DNA of 64,000 nt from NCBI RefSeq assembly GCF_913060805.1, contig NZ_CAJXTC010000007.1:121978-185977 (forward strand), written 5' to 3'. The position numbers and the translations under genes are program-made. Shown piece by piece: positions 17,566-25,945 of the stretch (its first letter is position 1; the number at the start of each line of letters is the position of its first letter). The notes below the pieces were generated by a model that saw only the letters and a list, made by a program, of their open reading frames with translations, was not told the origin of the DNA and did no database searches. The DNA is from an uncultured Draconibacterium sp. (GTDB lineage Bacteria > Bacteroidota > Bacteroidia > Bacteroidales > Prolixibacteraceae).

Positions 17566-17679
17566 ATGGAAACACTATTAATGATTGCATTTATTGCAGC
17601 ATTCGCAGGTCTAGTAACATCGCTAGTGGTGTTATACAGATTACTAAGTGAGAAAAAAGCGCAAAGGTTAGAATATTAG
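17566..17679 (+). CDS. 37-residue single-span membrane protein
   Basis: A short frame starts four bases after the protease stop codon. It encodes a hydrophobic helix (about residues 3-25, LLMIAFIAAFAGLVTSLVVL) followed by a basic tail (RLLSEKKAQR). The composition is that of a small single-pass inner-membrane protein with the tail in the cytoplasm. The start is an ATG and the frame ends just before a strong terminator, so it belongs to the protease transcript. I do not recognise a family, and no function should be inferred beyond a membrane location. Confidence 0.6.
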   Translation: METLLMIAFIAAFAGLVTSLVVLYRLLSEKKAQRLEY

Positions 17680-17710
17680 ATGATTGGTATTACAACCTTA
17701 AATTAGGTAA

Positions 17711-17740
17711 TGCCGGAATGAAAATTCCGGCATTTTTTTT
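17711..17740 (+). terminator. Terminator after the first protease operon
   Basis: TGCCGGAAT (17711-17719) and ATTCCGGCA (17724-17732) form a perfect nine-pair stem with a GAAA loop and an eight-T tail. Confidence 0.9.
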
Positions 17741-17834
17741 AACTCTCGTCCATTTTATTTGAACTTTTTGTTGCTCATGTTCTTTTTAATATGAAAATTT
17801 ACTGCGCCAAATAAATGTTCTATAAAACAGAAAA

Positions 17835-20339
17835 ATGAGCAAGTATTCTACATTGTTAAGTTTGTTGATTCTTGTGGTGTTATCCTCTAACGCACAATTG
17901 AAGAGTTACAATCAAAGTATTAAAGTCCCGCATCCGGTTTGTTACGGTTCCGGCGAAGTTGAAAGAGCACGAATTGCACCTCCTGCCGAATTTCTTTTAA
18001 AATCAGCCGGAGCAGCAAAATCAGAAATAATAGTCGACTATAATGGTTTCACTCCCGAGGCGCAGGAAGCATTTGCTTACGCGGTTAGTATTTGGGAATC
18101 GATTATCGAATCGGAGGTTCCTATTCGAATGGAAGCAACTTGGAGCGGAAGTTTGGGGTCGAATGTACTGGGGAGCTGTGGTCCCGAAACCTATTATATG
18201 AATTTTAAAGATGCGCCTTTTAAAGACCGATACTATCCGGTAGCGATTGCAGAAAAAATTGCAAAAAAGGAGCTGAATGGCGAGAGCCGATACGATATGG
18301 TTGCCAATTTTAGCAGTAAAGTGGATTGGTACTATGGAACTGATATGAATTGCCCGGATACACTTTATGATTTAGCGACTGTTGTATTACACGAAATTGG
18401 TCATGGCCTTGGTTTTACCGGCTTCTTTTTTGTCGATGATCAGGAGTCGTTAGGCGCATATGGTTATTACGAATTTGGTGATGCCACTTCGTTTGATTTA
18501 TTGGTTGAGGAAGGCGCAGTAAATGGCGAACAATTGGTAAATACGGCGTTCTTTGAAAACACAAGCACCGAGCTTTTAAGTGCGCTACAGTCAAGGAATT
18601 TGTATGCAAATAGTCCGATTGCAATAAAGCGTAACCGGGGTAATAAGCCAAGGCTTTATGCTCCCGAATTTTTCGATGACGGTTCGAGTGTATATCACCT
18701 TAACGATAATACTTATCCCACCGGGAATGATAATTCGCTAATGACTCACGCGGTGGGTATGGCGGAGGCAATTCACGATCCGGGGCCACTAACACGTGGA
18801 ATAATTGACGATATTGGCTGGCGAAATATATTTATTCGTTTCGACCAGGTAAAAGATATTGAAGAGTTAAAACCACTGGTTTTCAGTGGATGGTTCGAAA
18901 GTGATTATGGTGTAAAAGCAGGTTCGCATAAAGTTATTTATTCGTTAGACGAGTTTCAAACCCACTCCGATACGCTCGAATTGGTTGATGCGGAAGGTGA
19001 TGGAACTTACACTGCTACTTATGCCCCGGAAGCCGGTACCGAAAGCATTTCATATTATATTGAAGTACAGGATACAATGGATCGTATGCGAACCGATCCG
19101 GCGCTTGCACCTATTGAGTTCTATACTATTCATGTTGGTACTGATACCGAAAAACCTGTTATTGCTCATGACGAGATTGACTATTTTCTTTTGTTGAATG
19201 AAGAGCAGCAATTGGTTGCAGATATAAGCGACAATTTAGGTATTGATACTGCCTATGTGCAATATTCAATAAATGGCGACGCGCAGGAACCATTTGCATT
19301 ACAACGAGAATATGATGATCGGTATATTGGCAATTTCCCATTCGATGTGAACAGTTTGAAAGATGGGGATGAGATTTCATACGCAATTTATGCTACCGAT
19401 GCAGCGAGCAGCCCGAACAGTGCAAGGCTCCCTGAAGTGCAAAAGGTATCTTTTTCTTTTAAAGTTGAAGAAATATTTGAGGCGGTAAGTTATTACAGTA
19501 ACAACTTTAATCAGGAAACTCCCGATTTTGTTATTTCTGATTTTGATATATATACAGCCGACCTTTTTAACAATGGCGCGTTGCACAGTGTGCATCCCTA
19601 TCCGGCGCCAAATATTGATAACGAAGACCTGGAATTTTCCACCTTCCTGAAAAGACCTATTGTATTAAGAGATGGAGGCACAATGACTTTTGATGAGGTT
19701 GTGCTGGTAGAGCCCGGTGCTCAGCTTTCGACATTTGGCGACAGCGATTTTTTCGACTATGTAATTATTGAAGGAAGTAAAGATTTGGGTCGTACCTGGT
19801 ATCCTCTTGCCGACGGTTATGATTCTTCATCTCAAATAACATGGCAAAGCAGTTACAATAGTGGAATCCCGGCAGGAGAGCAGGATTCGGAGACTGAGGG
19901 TTCGGCCGATATGTATGTAAGCCGTTCGATTACGCTAACCGATAACGATTATTGTGCGGCCGGCGATACGATTCTGATTCGTTTCCGTTTGTATTCCGAT
20001 CCTTATGCAACAGGCTGGGGATGGGCAATTGATAATTTAGAGATTCAACGACCTGTTTCAGCTGATGTTACTTTGTTGTCGCCGGGAGAGGTTAATGTCT
20101 ACCCCAATCCGTTCACCGATAATGTTACGGTAAAAATCACAGCCGTTCAGCAGGAGTCGCAAATACAGGTTGACGTGTTTAATGCTGTAGGGCAGAAAAT
20201 ATATGCCACACAAGATCAGGGAGTACTTGGTGCGTATTCGCATGAAATTAACCTTTCGCGATACGGAAATGGAATGTTCCTGGTAAAAGTGAGCCAAAAC
20301 GGGCAAACCGTGCTTACTAAAAAGTTAATTAAAAACTAA
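17835..20339 (+). CDS. T9SS-secreted metalloprotease-like protein (copy 2)
   Basis: An 834-residue paralogue of the preceding protease, with the same domain order. It has a signal peptide (residues 1-20, ending in SSNA), the zinc motif HEIGHGLGF at 186-194, central beta-sandwiches, the jelly-roll block ending GWGWAIDNL, and a T9SS type A sorting tail (VNVYPNPF to KLIKN). Shared blocks such as YPVAIAEKIAKKELNG and ATVVLHE show a tandem duplication followed by divergence. As in copy 1, no third histidine follows at the metzincin spacing. Substrates are unknown. It has no small membrane-protein gene behind it, unlike copy 1. Confidence 0.85.
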   Translation: MSKYSTLLSLLILVVLSSNAQLKSYNQSIKVPHPVCYGSGEVERARIAPPAEFLLKSAGAAKSEIIVDYNGFTPEAQEAFAYAVSIWESIIESEVPIRMEATWSGSLGSNVLGSCGPETYYMNFKDAPFKDRYYPVAIAEKIAKKELNGESRYDMVANFSSKVDWYYGTDMNCPDTLYDLATVVLHEIGHGLGFTGFFFVDDQESLGAYGYYEFGDATSFDLLVEEGAVNGEQLVNTAFFENTSTELLSALQSRNLYANSPIAIKRNRGNKPRLYAPEFFDDGSSVYHLNDNTYPTGNDNSLMTHAVGMAEAIHDPGPLTRGIIDDIGWRNIFIRFDQVKDIEELKPLVFSGWFESDYGVKAGSHKVIYSLDEFQTHSDTLELVDAEGDGTYTATYAPEAGTESISYYIEVQDTMDRMRTDPALAPIEFYTIHVGTDTEKPVIAHDEIDYFLLLNEEQQLVADISDNLGIDTAYVQYSINGDAQEPFALQREYDDRYIGNFPFDVNSLKDGDEISYAIYATDAASSPNSARLPEVQKVSFSFKVEEIFEAVSYYSNNFNQETPDFVISDFDIYTADLFNNGALHSVHPYPAPNIDNEDLEFSTFLKRPIVLRDGGTMTFDEVVLVEPGAQLSTFGDSDFFDYVIIEGSKDLGRTWYPLADGYDSSSQITWQSSYNSGIPAGEQDSETEGSADMYVSRSITLTDNDYCAAGDTILIRFRLYSDPYATGWGWAIDNLEIQRPVSADVTLLSPGEVNVYPNPFTDNVTVKITAVQQESQIQVDVFNAVGQKIYATQDQGVLGAYSHEINLSRYGNGMFLVKVSQNGQTVLTKKLIKN

Positions 20340-20407
20340 ATTTCGAATATTAGCTTTAAAATGAAGTGTAAAAACATGATAAAAATTTCATTTTAAAAAT
20401 ATATCTC

Positions 20408-20415
20408 TATATTTG
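20408..20415 (+). promoter_or_regulatory. Promoter -7 element of the aromatic operon
   Basis: TATATTTG matches TAnnTTTG. An imperfect -33 box (TTTC, 20386-20389) lies 18 bases upstream. It would start the transcript about 10-15 bases before the leader peptide. Confidence 0.6.
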
Positions 20416-20433
20416 TTCACAGAAATTAAAGAA

Positions 20434-20508
20434 ATGACAAAGAATTTTAACAATAACTATTTCTACTTTTATTTTTATTATGGTTCTGAAATCGGGGTCA
20501 GGAAGTAG
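20434..20508 (+). CDS. Phe/Tyr-rich attenuator leader peptide
   Basis: A 24-codon frame encodes MTKNFNNNYFYFYFYYGSEI and then GVRK. Residues 9-16 are eight aromatic codons in a row (Y-F-Y-F-Y-F-Y-Y), with another Phe at 5. It lies between a promoter element and a terminator, ahead of tyrA and the DAHP synthase/chorismate mutase gene. This is the layout of a classical amino-acid attenuator, such as the pheL leader. Ribosome stalling at Phe or Tyr codons when these amino acids are scarce would be expected to stop the terminator from forming. The alternative antiterminator stem is not clear by eye. Confidence 0.8.
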   Translation: MTKNFNNNYFYFYFYYGSEIGVRK

Positions 20509-20539
20509 GGTATTGTCTAAATTTAAAATATTTTACAGA

Positions 20540-20571
20540 AAGGTCTCGAAAAAATTCGGGACCTTTTTTTG
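20540..20571 (+). terminator. Attenuator terminator ahead of tyrA
   Basis: AAGGTCTCGAA (20540-20550) and TTCGGGACCTT (20555-20565) form an 11-pair stem with one T-G wobble and a T run. It begins 32 bases after the leader stop codon and 68 bases before tyrA, where a plain terminator would shut the operon off. Confidence 0.85.
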
Positions 20572-20607
20572 TGGGCAAAAGTGAAATAAACAAAACTGAA
20601 TATACAA

Positions 20608-21504
20608 ATGAAAACAACAGTAATAGGACTTGGATTAATTGGGGGGTCGATTGCGCGCGATTTGCGAAAGTCGGGCTTTGCCACCGAATTAATCGGGGTT
20701 GATGCCAGTGAGGAAAATGCGGCCAAAGCACTGGAAATTGGACTGGTTGACAAGATTGCAACGCTGGAGGACGGGGTAAAAGATACCGACTTGGTGATTA
20801 TTGCGATTCCTGTAAACAAAGAGCTTGAGGTTTTACCACGGGTATTGGATACCATTAGCAGCGGAACAACGGTAGCCGATATGGGATCGACAAAAAAAGT
20901 AATTGTTGATTTGGTAGCTAACCACAAGCGAAGAAAAAACTTTGTTCCGGGGCATCCAATGTCGGGAACCGAAGACTCGGGACCAACAGCAGCTTTGGAA
21001 GGATTGTTTAAAGGGAAAATTGCCATTTTATGCGACCAGGAAGATTCGGGTCCGCAGCATGTGGCATTAATCGAAAAGATGTTTCAGGTGCTGGGAATGG
21101 ACATTGCCTACATGACATCGGATGAACAAGACCACAGCACAGCATTTGTATCGCACTTGCCGCACGCTGCCGCTTACGCGTTGGCCAATGCAGTTCAGGC
21201 AAAAGAGGATCGTAAAATCATTTTCGACCTCGCAAGTGGAGGTTTCCGCTCAACGGTTCGTTTGGCAAAGAGTTCGGCTACGATGTGGCACCCGATTTTT
21301 CAACAAAATCGCGAATACGTTGTTGAATCGCTGAACGTATACATCAAGCATCTCATCGAATTTCGCGATTGTATGAAAAACGAAGAGGATGACAAAATGC
21401 TCGATTTGATCAACAATGCAAATAAAATCCGTGGCATACTTGAAGGTAAGAATCCACATTTTCTGAAGAATGAAGAGAAAATAACAAAACTTTATACGAA
21501 ATAA
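20608..21504 (+). CDS. tyrA: Prephenate dehydrogenase
   Basis: A 298-residue NAD(P)-dependent enzyme that converts prephenate to 4-hydroxyphenylpyruvate in tyrosine synthesis. The nucleotide-binding motif GLGLIGGS is at 7-14. The family blocks GHPMSGTE and SHLPHA, with the histidine used in catalysis, are present. There is no fused chorismate mutase or ACT domain, so feedback control by tyrosine must lie elsewhere, and the upstream attenuator offers one route. The DAHP synthase/chorismate mutase gene starts two bases after its stop codon. Confidence 0.95.
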   Translation: MKTTVIGLGLIGGSIARDLRKSGFATELIGVDASEENAAKALEIGLVDKIATLEDGVKDTDLVIIAIPVNKELEVLPRVLDTISSGTTVADMGSTKKVIVDLVANHKRRKNFVPGHPMSGTEDSGPTAALEGLFKGKIAILCDQEDSGPQHVALIEKMFQVLGMDIAYMTSDEQDHSTAFVSHLPHAAAYALANAVQAKEDRKIIFDLASGGFRSTVRLAKSSATMWHPIFQQNREYVVESLNVYIKHLIEFRDCMKNEEDDKMLDLINNANKIRGILEGKNPHFLKNEEKITKLYTK

Positions 21505-21506
21505 TC

Positions 21507-22598
21507 ATGACGTTAAAATTAGACATTAATCCGATTAAAGCGTGGATGCCAAATATCGACAATCCACTGCTGATTTCAGGGCCATGTAGCCTTGAAACGG
21601 AAGAACAAACCATGGAAACAGCCCGTTTGCTGGCAAAAGACAAACGCGTATTTGTTTTTCGTGGTGGAGTTTGGAAACCAAGAACTCGCCCGGGATCGTT
21701 TGAGGGCGTTGGATCGATTGGTTTGAAATGGCTGCAGCAGGTAAAAGAAGAAACCGGTTTGCCGGTTGGAACTGAGGTAGCCAACGCACAACACACCGAA
21801 GAGGCTTTAAAAGCCGGACTTGATGTATTGTGGATTGGAGCACGTTCTACTGCCAGCCCTTTTGTGGTGCAGGAAATTGCCGATGTGTTAAAAGGAACCG
21901 ATACCGTGGTAATGATCAAAAATCCGGTGAATCCTGACGTGCAACTTTGGATGGGTGCCGTTGAGCGAATAAGCCAGGCTGGTATTAAAAACATTGTGGG
22001 AATCCACCGTGGTTTTACGCCATTCCGCGAAACAAAATACCGTAACTACCCTAATTGGAAAACCTTTATTGAGTTAAGGCGTCTGCTGCCGAATTTGCCT
22101 GTAATTTGCGATCCGAGCCACATAGCCGGAACACGCGAATACCTGTTCGAAATTTCGCAGAAAGCATTTGACATGGGTATGGAAGGATTGATGATTGAAT
22201 CGCATCGCGATCCGTCGTGTGCATTGAGTGATGCAGGACAACAACTTACTCCTGCCGACCTTGGGAAAATGCTCGATAAATTGGTAATTCGTTACGAAAA
22301 TGCAAGCAATCCGGATTTCGTCAATCAACTGGATGTATTGCGTAGCCGTATTGATGCAATTGATACCGAGTTGCTGGAAACACTGGCTTCGCGTGTGCAA
22401 ATCGTTAAACAAATTGGGGAGTATAAACGCGACAACAACGTTACTGCGCTGCAAATTAGCCGTTGGACAGAGTTAATGGAAAAGCGTGTAAAGTTGGGTA
22501 AGAGTATGGACGTAAATGAAACGTTTGTAAAGATCCTCTTTCAGCTCATTCACGAAGATTCGGTGCGTATGCAAACCGAAATTATGGATCAGGAATAA
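21507..22598 (+). CDS. Bifunctional 3-deoxy-7-phosphoheptulonate synthase/chorismate mutase
   Basis: A 363-residue fusion that covers the first shikimate step and the branch to prephenate. Residues 1-265 are a type I DAHP synthase of the KDO8P-like subclass (SGPCSLETEEQ, IGARSTASPF, DPSHIAG). Residues of about 270-350 are an all-helical AroQ chorismate mutase (LDVLRSRIDAIDTELLETLA). The arrangement lets prephenate or chorismate control the synthase in related proteins. It is translationally close to tyrA, and together they supply 4-hydroxyphenylpyruvate. A terminator follows. Confidence 0.94.
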   Translation: MTLKLDINPIKAWMPNIDNPLLISGPCSLETEEQTMETARLLAKDKRVFVFRGGVWKPRTRPGSFEGVGSIGLKWLQQVKEETGLPVGTEVANAQHTEEALKAGLDVLWIGARSTASPFVVQEIADVLKGTDTVVMIKNPVNPDVQLWMGAVERISQAGIKNIVGIHRGFTPFRETKYRNYPNWKTFIELRRLLPNLPVICDPSHIAGTREYLFEISQKAFDMGMEGLMIESHRDPSCALSDAGQQLTPADLGKMLDKLVIRYENASNPDFVNQLDVLRSRIDAIDTELLETLASRVQIVKQIGEYKRDNNVTALQISRWTELMEKRVKLGKSMDVNETFVKILFQLIHEDSVRMQTEIMDQE

Positions 22599-22620
22599 GA
22601 TTCTGTTTGAAAAGATAACA

Positions 22621-22650
22621 AGCCTCGGGAGATATTTTCGGGGCTTTTTT
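22621..22650 (+). terminator. Terminator of the aromatic operon
   Basis: AGCCTCG (22621-22627) pairs with CGGGGCT (22639-22645), with one T-G wobble, before a T run. It overlaps the end of the convergent rnpA gene by two bases. Confidence 0.7.
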
Positions 22651-23074
22651 ATGCCTTTTTGTTTTCTGCTTCAGCACACGAATCGGCTAACCTGGAAAGT
22701 GCCTTTTTCATGGCTTTTTCAACCTGTGCAAAGCTTGGTAGTTCCTTGCCAATAAAAATGAAAAAAACGGCCATTTGCTGCTTTTCTGCAGTCACCGAAA
22801 GCATTTGTTTGTTCAGACGGTAAGCTTCGCGCATCAGTCGTTTAATGCGGTTTCGTTTTACGGCTCGTTTAAATATCTTTTTGCTTACCGAAAATCCGGC
22901 CTGAACAGGAACGGCCTGAGGCAATTCAGTTGCCTTGAAAACAACCTTTAACGGAAACGCTAAAAATGATTCGCCTTCAGAAAAAAGTTTATCGATAACT
23001 TTTTTGCTGCACAAACGCTCCGTCTTTTTTAGCGAGTGAGATACAGGCGACTCTATTTTTTCTTTTGTTTCCAT
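22649..23074 (-). CDS. rnpA: Ribonuclease P protein component
   Basis: The 141-residue protein subunit of RNase P, which helps the catalytic RNA process tRNA 5' ends. The RNR-box is seen as FKRAVKRNRIKRLMREAYR, and an N-terminal FxxV-like segment precedes it (LAFPLKVVFKA). The ATG at 23074 (METKEK) is preferred over an in-frame TTG at 23098. The order DUF4271, hemD, rnpA is typical of Bacteroidales, and the three are probably one transcript. Confidence 0.94.
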   Translation of the reverse strand: METKEKIESPVSHSLKKTERLCSKKVIDKLFSEGESFLAFPLKVVFKATELPQAVPVQAGFSVSKKIFKRAVKRNRIKRLMREAYRLNKQMLSVTAEKQQMAVFFIFIGKELPSFAQVEKAMKKALSRLADSCAEAENKKA

Positions 23075-23135
23075 AAAAAAGTAAAGGCCATACGTCAAAC
23101 GACGGACGGCCTTTCAAAAATATATATTTTTCTAT

Positions 23136-23882
23136 TTAATTCTTGTTGCTCTTCTTGATGTATTGATCAAGAGCCATAGTCATCGAAGGAGCCTGCGCTG
23201 TTGGAGCCTGAATATCCAGTCTTAGCCCGGCCTCTTCAACTGCTTTTGCTGTCGACGGACCAAAACATGCGATGCGTGTAGAATTTTGCTCAAAATCGGG
23301 GAAGTTCTGGAAAAGCGACTTAATTCCCGACGGGCTGAAAAATACCAGCACATCATATTTTATATCTGCCAAATCCGATAAATCGGCGCTAACAGTGCGG
23401 TATAAAATTGCTTTCGTGTACTTATAGCCACCTTTGTCTAACAGGGTTGGAATTTCCTGTTTGTGAATATCTGAAAGGGGTACAAGGAATTTTTCATCTT
23501 TGTGCTTTTTCATCACATTCACCAAATCGGTGAATTTACCATCGGCATAAAATATTTTACGCTTACGGTACACTATGTACTTTTGAAGATAGAAAGCAGT
23601 TGCTTCAGAAATGCAGAAATATTTCATCGAATCAGGCACTGTAATGCGCAATTCCTGTGCAATTCTGAAAAAATGATCGATAGCAGTACGGCTGGTAAAA
23701 ATTACCGCTGTATGCTCAAGTATCTGCGTTCGTGTTTGGCGAAATTCCTTTGCAGGAACCCCCTCAACTTGTATGAAAGGTCTGAAGTCGATTTTCAGGC
23801 CATTCTTCTCAGCCAGTTCAAAATACGGTGATTTTGCTGTACTTGGCTCCGGTTGTGAAACTAAAATGCTCTTGACTTTCAA
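23136..23882 (-). CDS. hemD: Uroporphyrinogen-III synthase, TTG start
   Basis: A 248-residue HemD that closes and inverts the tetrapyrrole ring to give uroporphyrinogen III in heme synthesis. The sequence is diverged, as HemD usually is. It begins KVKSILVSQPEP and has the FTSRTAIDHFF, FSPSGIKSLF and ACFGPSTAKA blocks of the two-lobed fold. The only usable start is a TTG at 23880-23882. In the same frame a TAA lies four codons further upstream and no ATG or GTG lies between. It stands 37 bases behind the DUF4271 gene. Confidence 0.88.
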   Translation of the reverse strand: MKVKSILVSQPEPSTAKSPYFELAEKNGLKIDFRPFIQVEGVPAKEFRQTRTQILEHTAVIFTSRTAIDHFFRIAQELRITVPDSMKYFCISEATAFYLQKYIVYRKRKIFYADGKFTDLVNVMKKHKDEKFLVPLSDIHKQEIPTLLDKGGYKYTKAILYRTVSADLSDLADIKYDVLVFFSPSGIKSLFQNFPDFEQNSTRIACFGPSTAKAVEEAGLRLDIQAPTAQAPSMTMALDQYIKKSNKN

Positions 23883-23919
23883 ATTTTTATGCTTTTAATG
23901 AGACTTTCCCCCTTCTTAT

Positions 23920-24786
23920 TCAAACAACAACTTTATAAATTAAAAGCAAGGGTAAAATTTCAAGGGTACAAAGGTACAAAAACAGATAAAATAAAGAAAA
24001 TTGTTTTTTCAATAATATAATTGCACCCCTTCTTAGTAATATTAGATTAAAAATTAAAAGAATTACAAGTCCTAAAACTGCTATAAACACAGGGGTTTTA
24101 AGCGGCGCAAATTGAATTAAAATTACCACCGGTAAGAAAATTAAACTGAGCGAACGATTAAAATTATCGTAGCTGAACAGATATTCCCGGGTTTCATTTT
24201 GCGTTTCAAACATCAATCCTAATGTTAAATAGATAACTTTTTTGCCAAAAAAGTAGAGTAAAGTTCCCCCAAAAATCAGGGATAAATATTGTGGAGTTAG
24301 GGACGTGTTTTGATATTTAAACAGATTTAAACACTGAAATATGAATATGGGGAAGATGATATAAAAAATGGCCTCGAGACGAAATGCCGCATGAAAAACG
24401 GGGTAGGTTTTATCGTTTAGCATGCGCGACGAAGTGGCATAATTAAATAACGATAAAAACAACTGCTGAATATATTTGGCATACGAATAACGAATGCTGG
24501 CAACAAGTGCAATGGCCACAAAAATAATAATGGTTAACCAGTCGTGCCCCGGGTATTCGCGCTCCCGGTTGGGTAAAACCAGGGAGTTTTGCTCAATTTG
24601 AGTACTGTGCATTTCTGTTTGGTGGCGCGGAGCAATGTAATCGGAACTATCAACAGCTTGAGTATTTTGTTTTCTGGTGCGATTCGCCTGTGATATTGTG
24701 GTCGTTTTTTCAAGATTTTGGGGTATCTCCTCACTTGCGTTTAGCGCTGAAATCGAGTCTTGATAATATGTGTAATTTGCCCCCAT
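23920..24786 (-). CDS. DUF4271 membrane protein
   Basis: A 288-residue protein of unknown function with a polar N-terminal third, rich in Gln, Thr and Ser, and about six to seven hydrophobic spans behind it. The family is widespread in Bacteroidota just upstream of hemD, and this gene holds that place, so a link to heme synthesis or to the envelope is possible but unproven. I chose the ATG at 24786 (MGANYTYY) over one at 24840 because a promoter-like TATCTTTG lies between them. Confidence 0.75.
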   Translation of the reverse strand: MGANYTYYQDSISALNASEEIPQNLEKTTTISQANRTRKQNTQAVDSSDYIAPRHQTEMHSTQIEQNSLVLPNREREYPGHDWLTIIIFVAIALVASIRYSYAKYIQQLFLSLFNYATSSRMLNDKTYPVFHAAFRLEAIFYIIFPIFIFQCLNLFKYQNTSLTPQYLSLIFGGTLLYFFGKKVIYLTLGLMFETQNETREYLFSYDNFNRSLSLIFLPVVILIQFAPLKTPVFIAVLGLVILLIFNLILLRRGAIILLKKQFSLFYLFLYLCTLEILPLLLIYKVVV

Positions 24787-24800
24787 AGTTTTGAATGGCG

Positions 24801-24808
24801 CAAAGATA
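24801..24808 (-). promoter_or_regulatory. Promoter -7 element of the DUF4271-hemD-rnpA run
   Basis: TATCTTTG on the minus strand matches TAnnTTTG. It lies 14 bases before the preferred ATG, which would leave a very short leader. No clear -33 box was seen. Confidence 0.5.
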
Positions 24809-24925
24809 CCAAAATAATAAAATGAAGTTGGTTGCTTCATTGAAGAACTATTTGCCTTTTTTTGAAAACGACTGACTAATTTTAGTTTATTTGTAAGCAG
24901 AATAAAAATTTGAAAAGCTGATTTA

Positions 24926-25861
24926 ATGATCTACCTGGCTCCATTACAGGGTTTTACCGACTATGTGTACAGAGCGTCGTACGCCGAAGTGTTTAACACG
25001 GTTGATGCTTATTTTATCCCATACATTTCGTTGAAAAACAATGAGATACCAAATAAGTATATTCGTGAAATTCTCCCGGAGAATAATGCACAAAGCAGGG
25101 TGATTCCACAAATTCTGGCAAAAGATGCCGCGGAGTTCGAATTGCTGGAAAATGTTTTAACCGACCATGGTTATTCGGAATTTAACCTGAATTTGGGGTG
25201 CCCGTATCCGATGGTGACTAACCGCGGGAAAGGTTCGGGGTTATTGCCTTTTCCTGATGAGATTTATAAAATTCTTGATCATTTCTTCAGTCAATCAAAA
25301 GGAACGCTTTCAGTAAAATTGCGCGCCGGATTAAAATCGGCAGATGAGTTAAAGGATGTCGTAAAAGTTTTAAATCAATTTCCGCTAAAAGAGGTCATTC
25401 TACATGCGCGGGTTGCCGACCAGTTGTATTCGGGCGAAATTGATGAAAATGCTTTTTCGTATGCAATAGAAAACCTAAAACACAAATTGGTTTACAACGG
25501 CGATATATTTTCGAAACAGGATTTTCTGGACAAACAAAACAAATTTCACGGCGTTGATACCTGGATGTTGGGACGCGGAATTCTAATGAATCCCTTGCTC
25601 CCACATGAAATTAAAGGCATTGAATTATCCGGAAAAGAACGTGCCGATTTACTGTTTTCCTTTCAGCAAACTATGCTGAAACGTTATCTTGAAATTATGG
25701 ATAACGAGGGGAATGCACTGAATAAAATGAGGCAGTTCTGGAGTTATTTCGCTTATTGTTTCCCCAATCCCAAAAAGGCGTTTAAACACATTAAAAAGTT
25801 AAAAGCCCTGAATAAATACAATCCGACTGTAAAATCGATATTTAACGAGCTGAATGGTTAA
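24926..25861 (+). CDS. tRNA-dihydrouridine synthase family protein
   Basis: A 311-residue flavoprotein of the Dus family, which reduces uridines in tRNA loops. The N-terminal LAPLQGFTD is the FMN-site signature. C92 in LNLGCP is the catalytic acid, and the later VKLRAG lysine and ILHAR histidine also match. The motif PYPMVTNRGKGSGLL after the cysteine is typical. It lacks the long C-terminal part of DusA. The exact target position is not deducible. It ends just before a palindromic repeat shared with the convergent polA gene. Confidence 0.85.
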   Translation: MIYLAPLQGFTDYVYRASYAEVFNTVDAYFIPYISLKNNEIPNKYIREILPENNAQSRVIPQILAKDAAEFELLENVLTDHGYSEFNLNLGCPYPMVTNRGKGSGLLPFPDEIYKILDHFFSQSKGTLSVKLRAGLKSADELKDVVKVLNQFPLKEVILHARVADQLYSGEIDENAFSYAIENLKHKLVYNGDIFSKQDFLDKQNKFHGVDTWMLGRGILMNPLLPHEIKGIELSGKERADLLFSFQQTMLKRYLEIMDNEGNALNKMRQFWSYFAYCFPNPKKAFKHIKKLKALNKYNPTVKSIFNELNG

Positions 25862-25862
25862 T

Positions 25863-25914
25863 ACTTCGACTTCGCTCAGTCTGACAGCCTTGGTCATGTT
25901 GAGCGTAGTCGAAA
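25863..25914. repeat. Intergenic palindrome between dus and polA
   Basis: CTTCGACTTCGCTCAGTCTG, followed by AC, is imperfectly complementary to GTCATGTTGAGCGTAGTCGA across a short loop. It lies between two convergent genes and may serve as a bidirectional terminator or be a dispersed element. Confidence 0.55.
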
Positions 25915-25945
25915 CAGATCAAAAAGAAATGGCAGAAACAGAATA

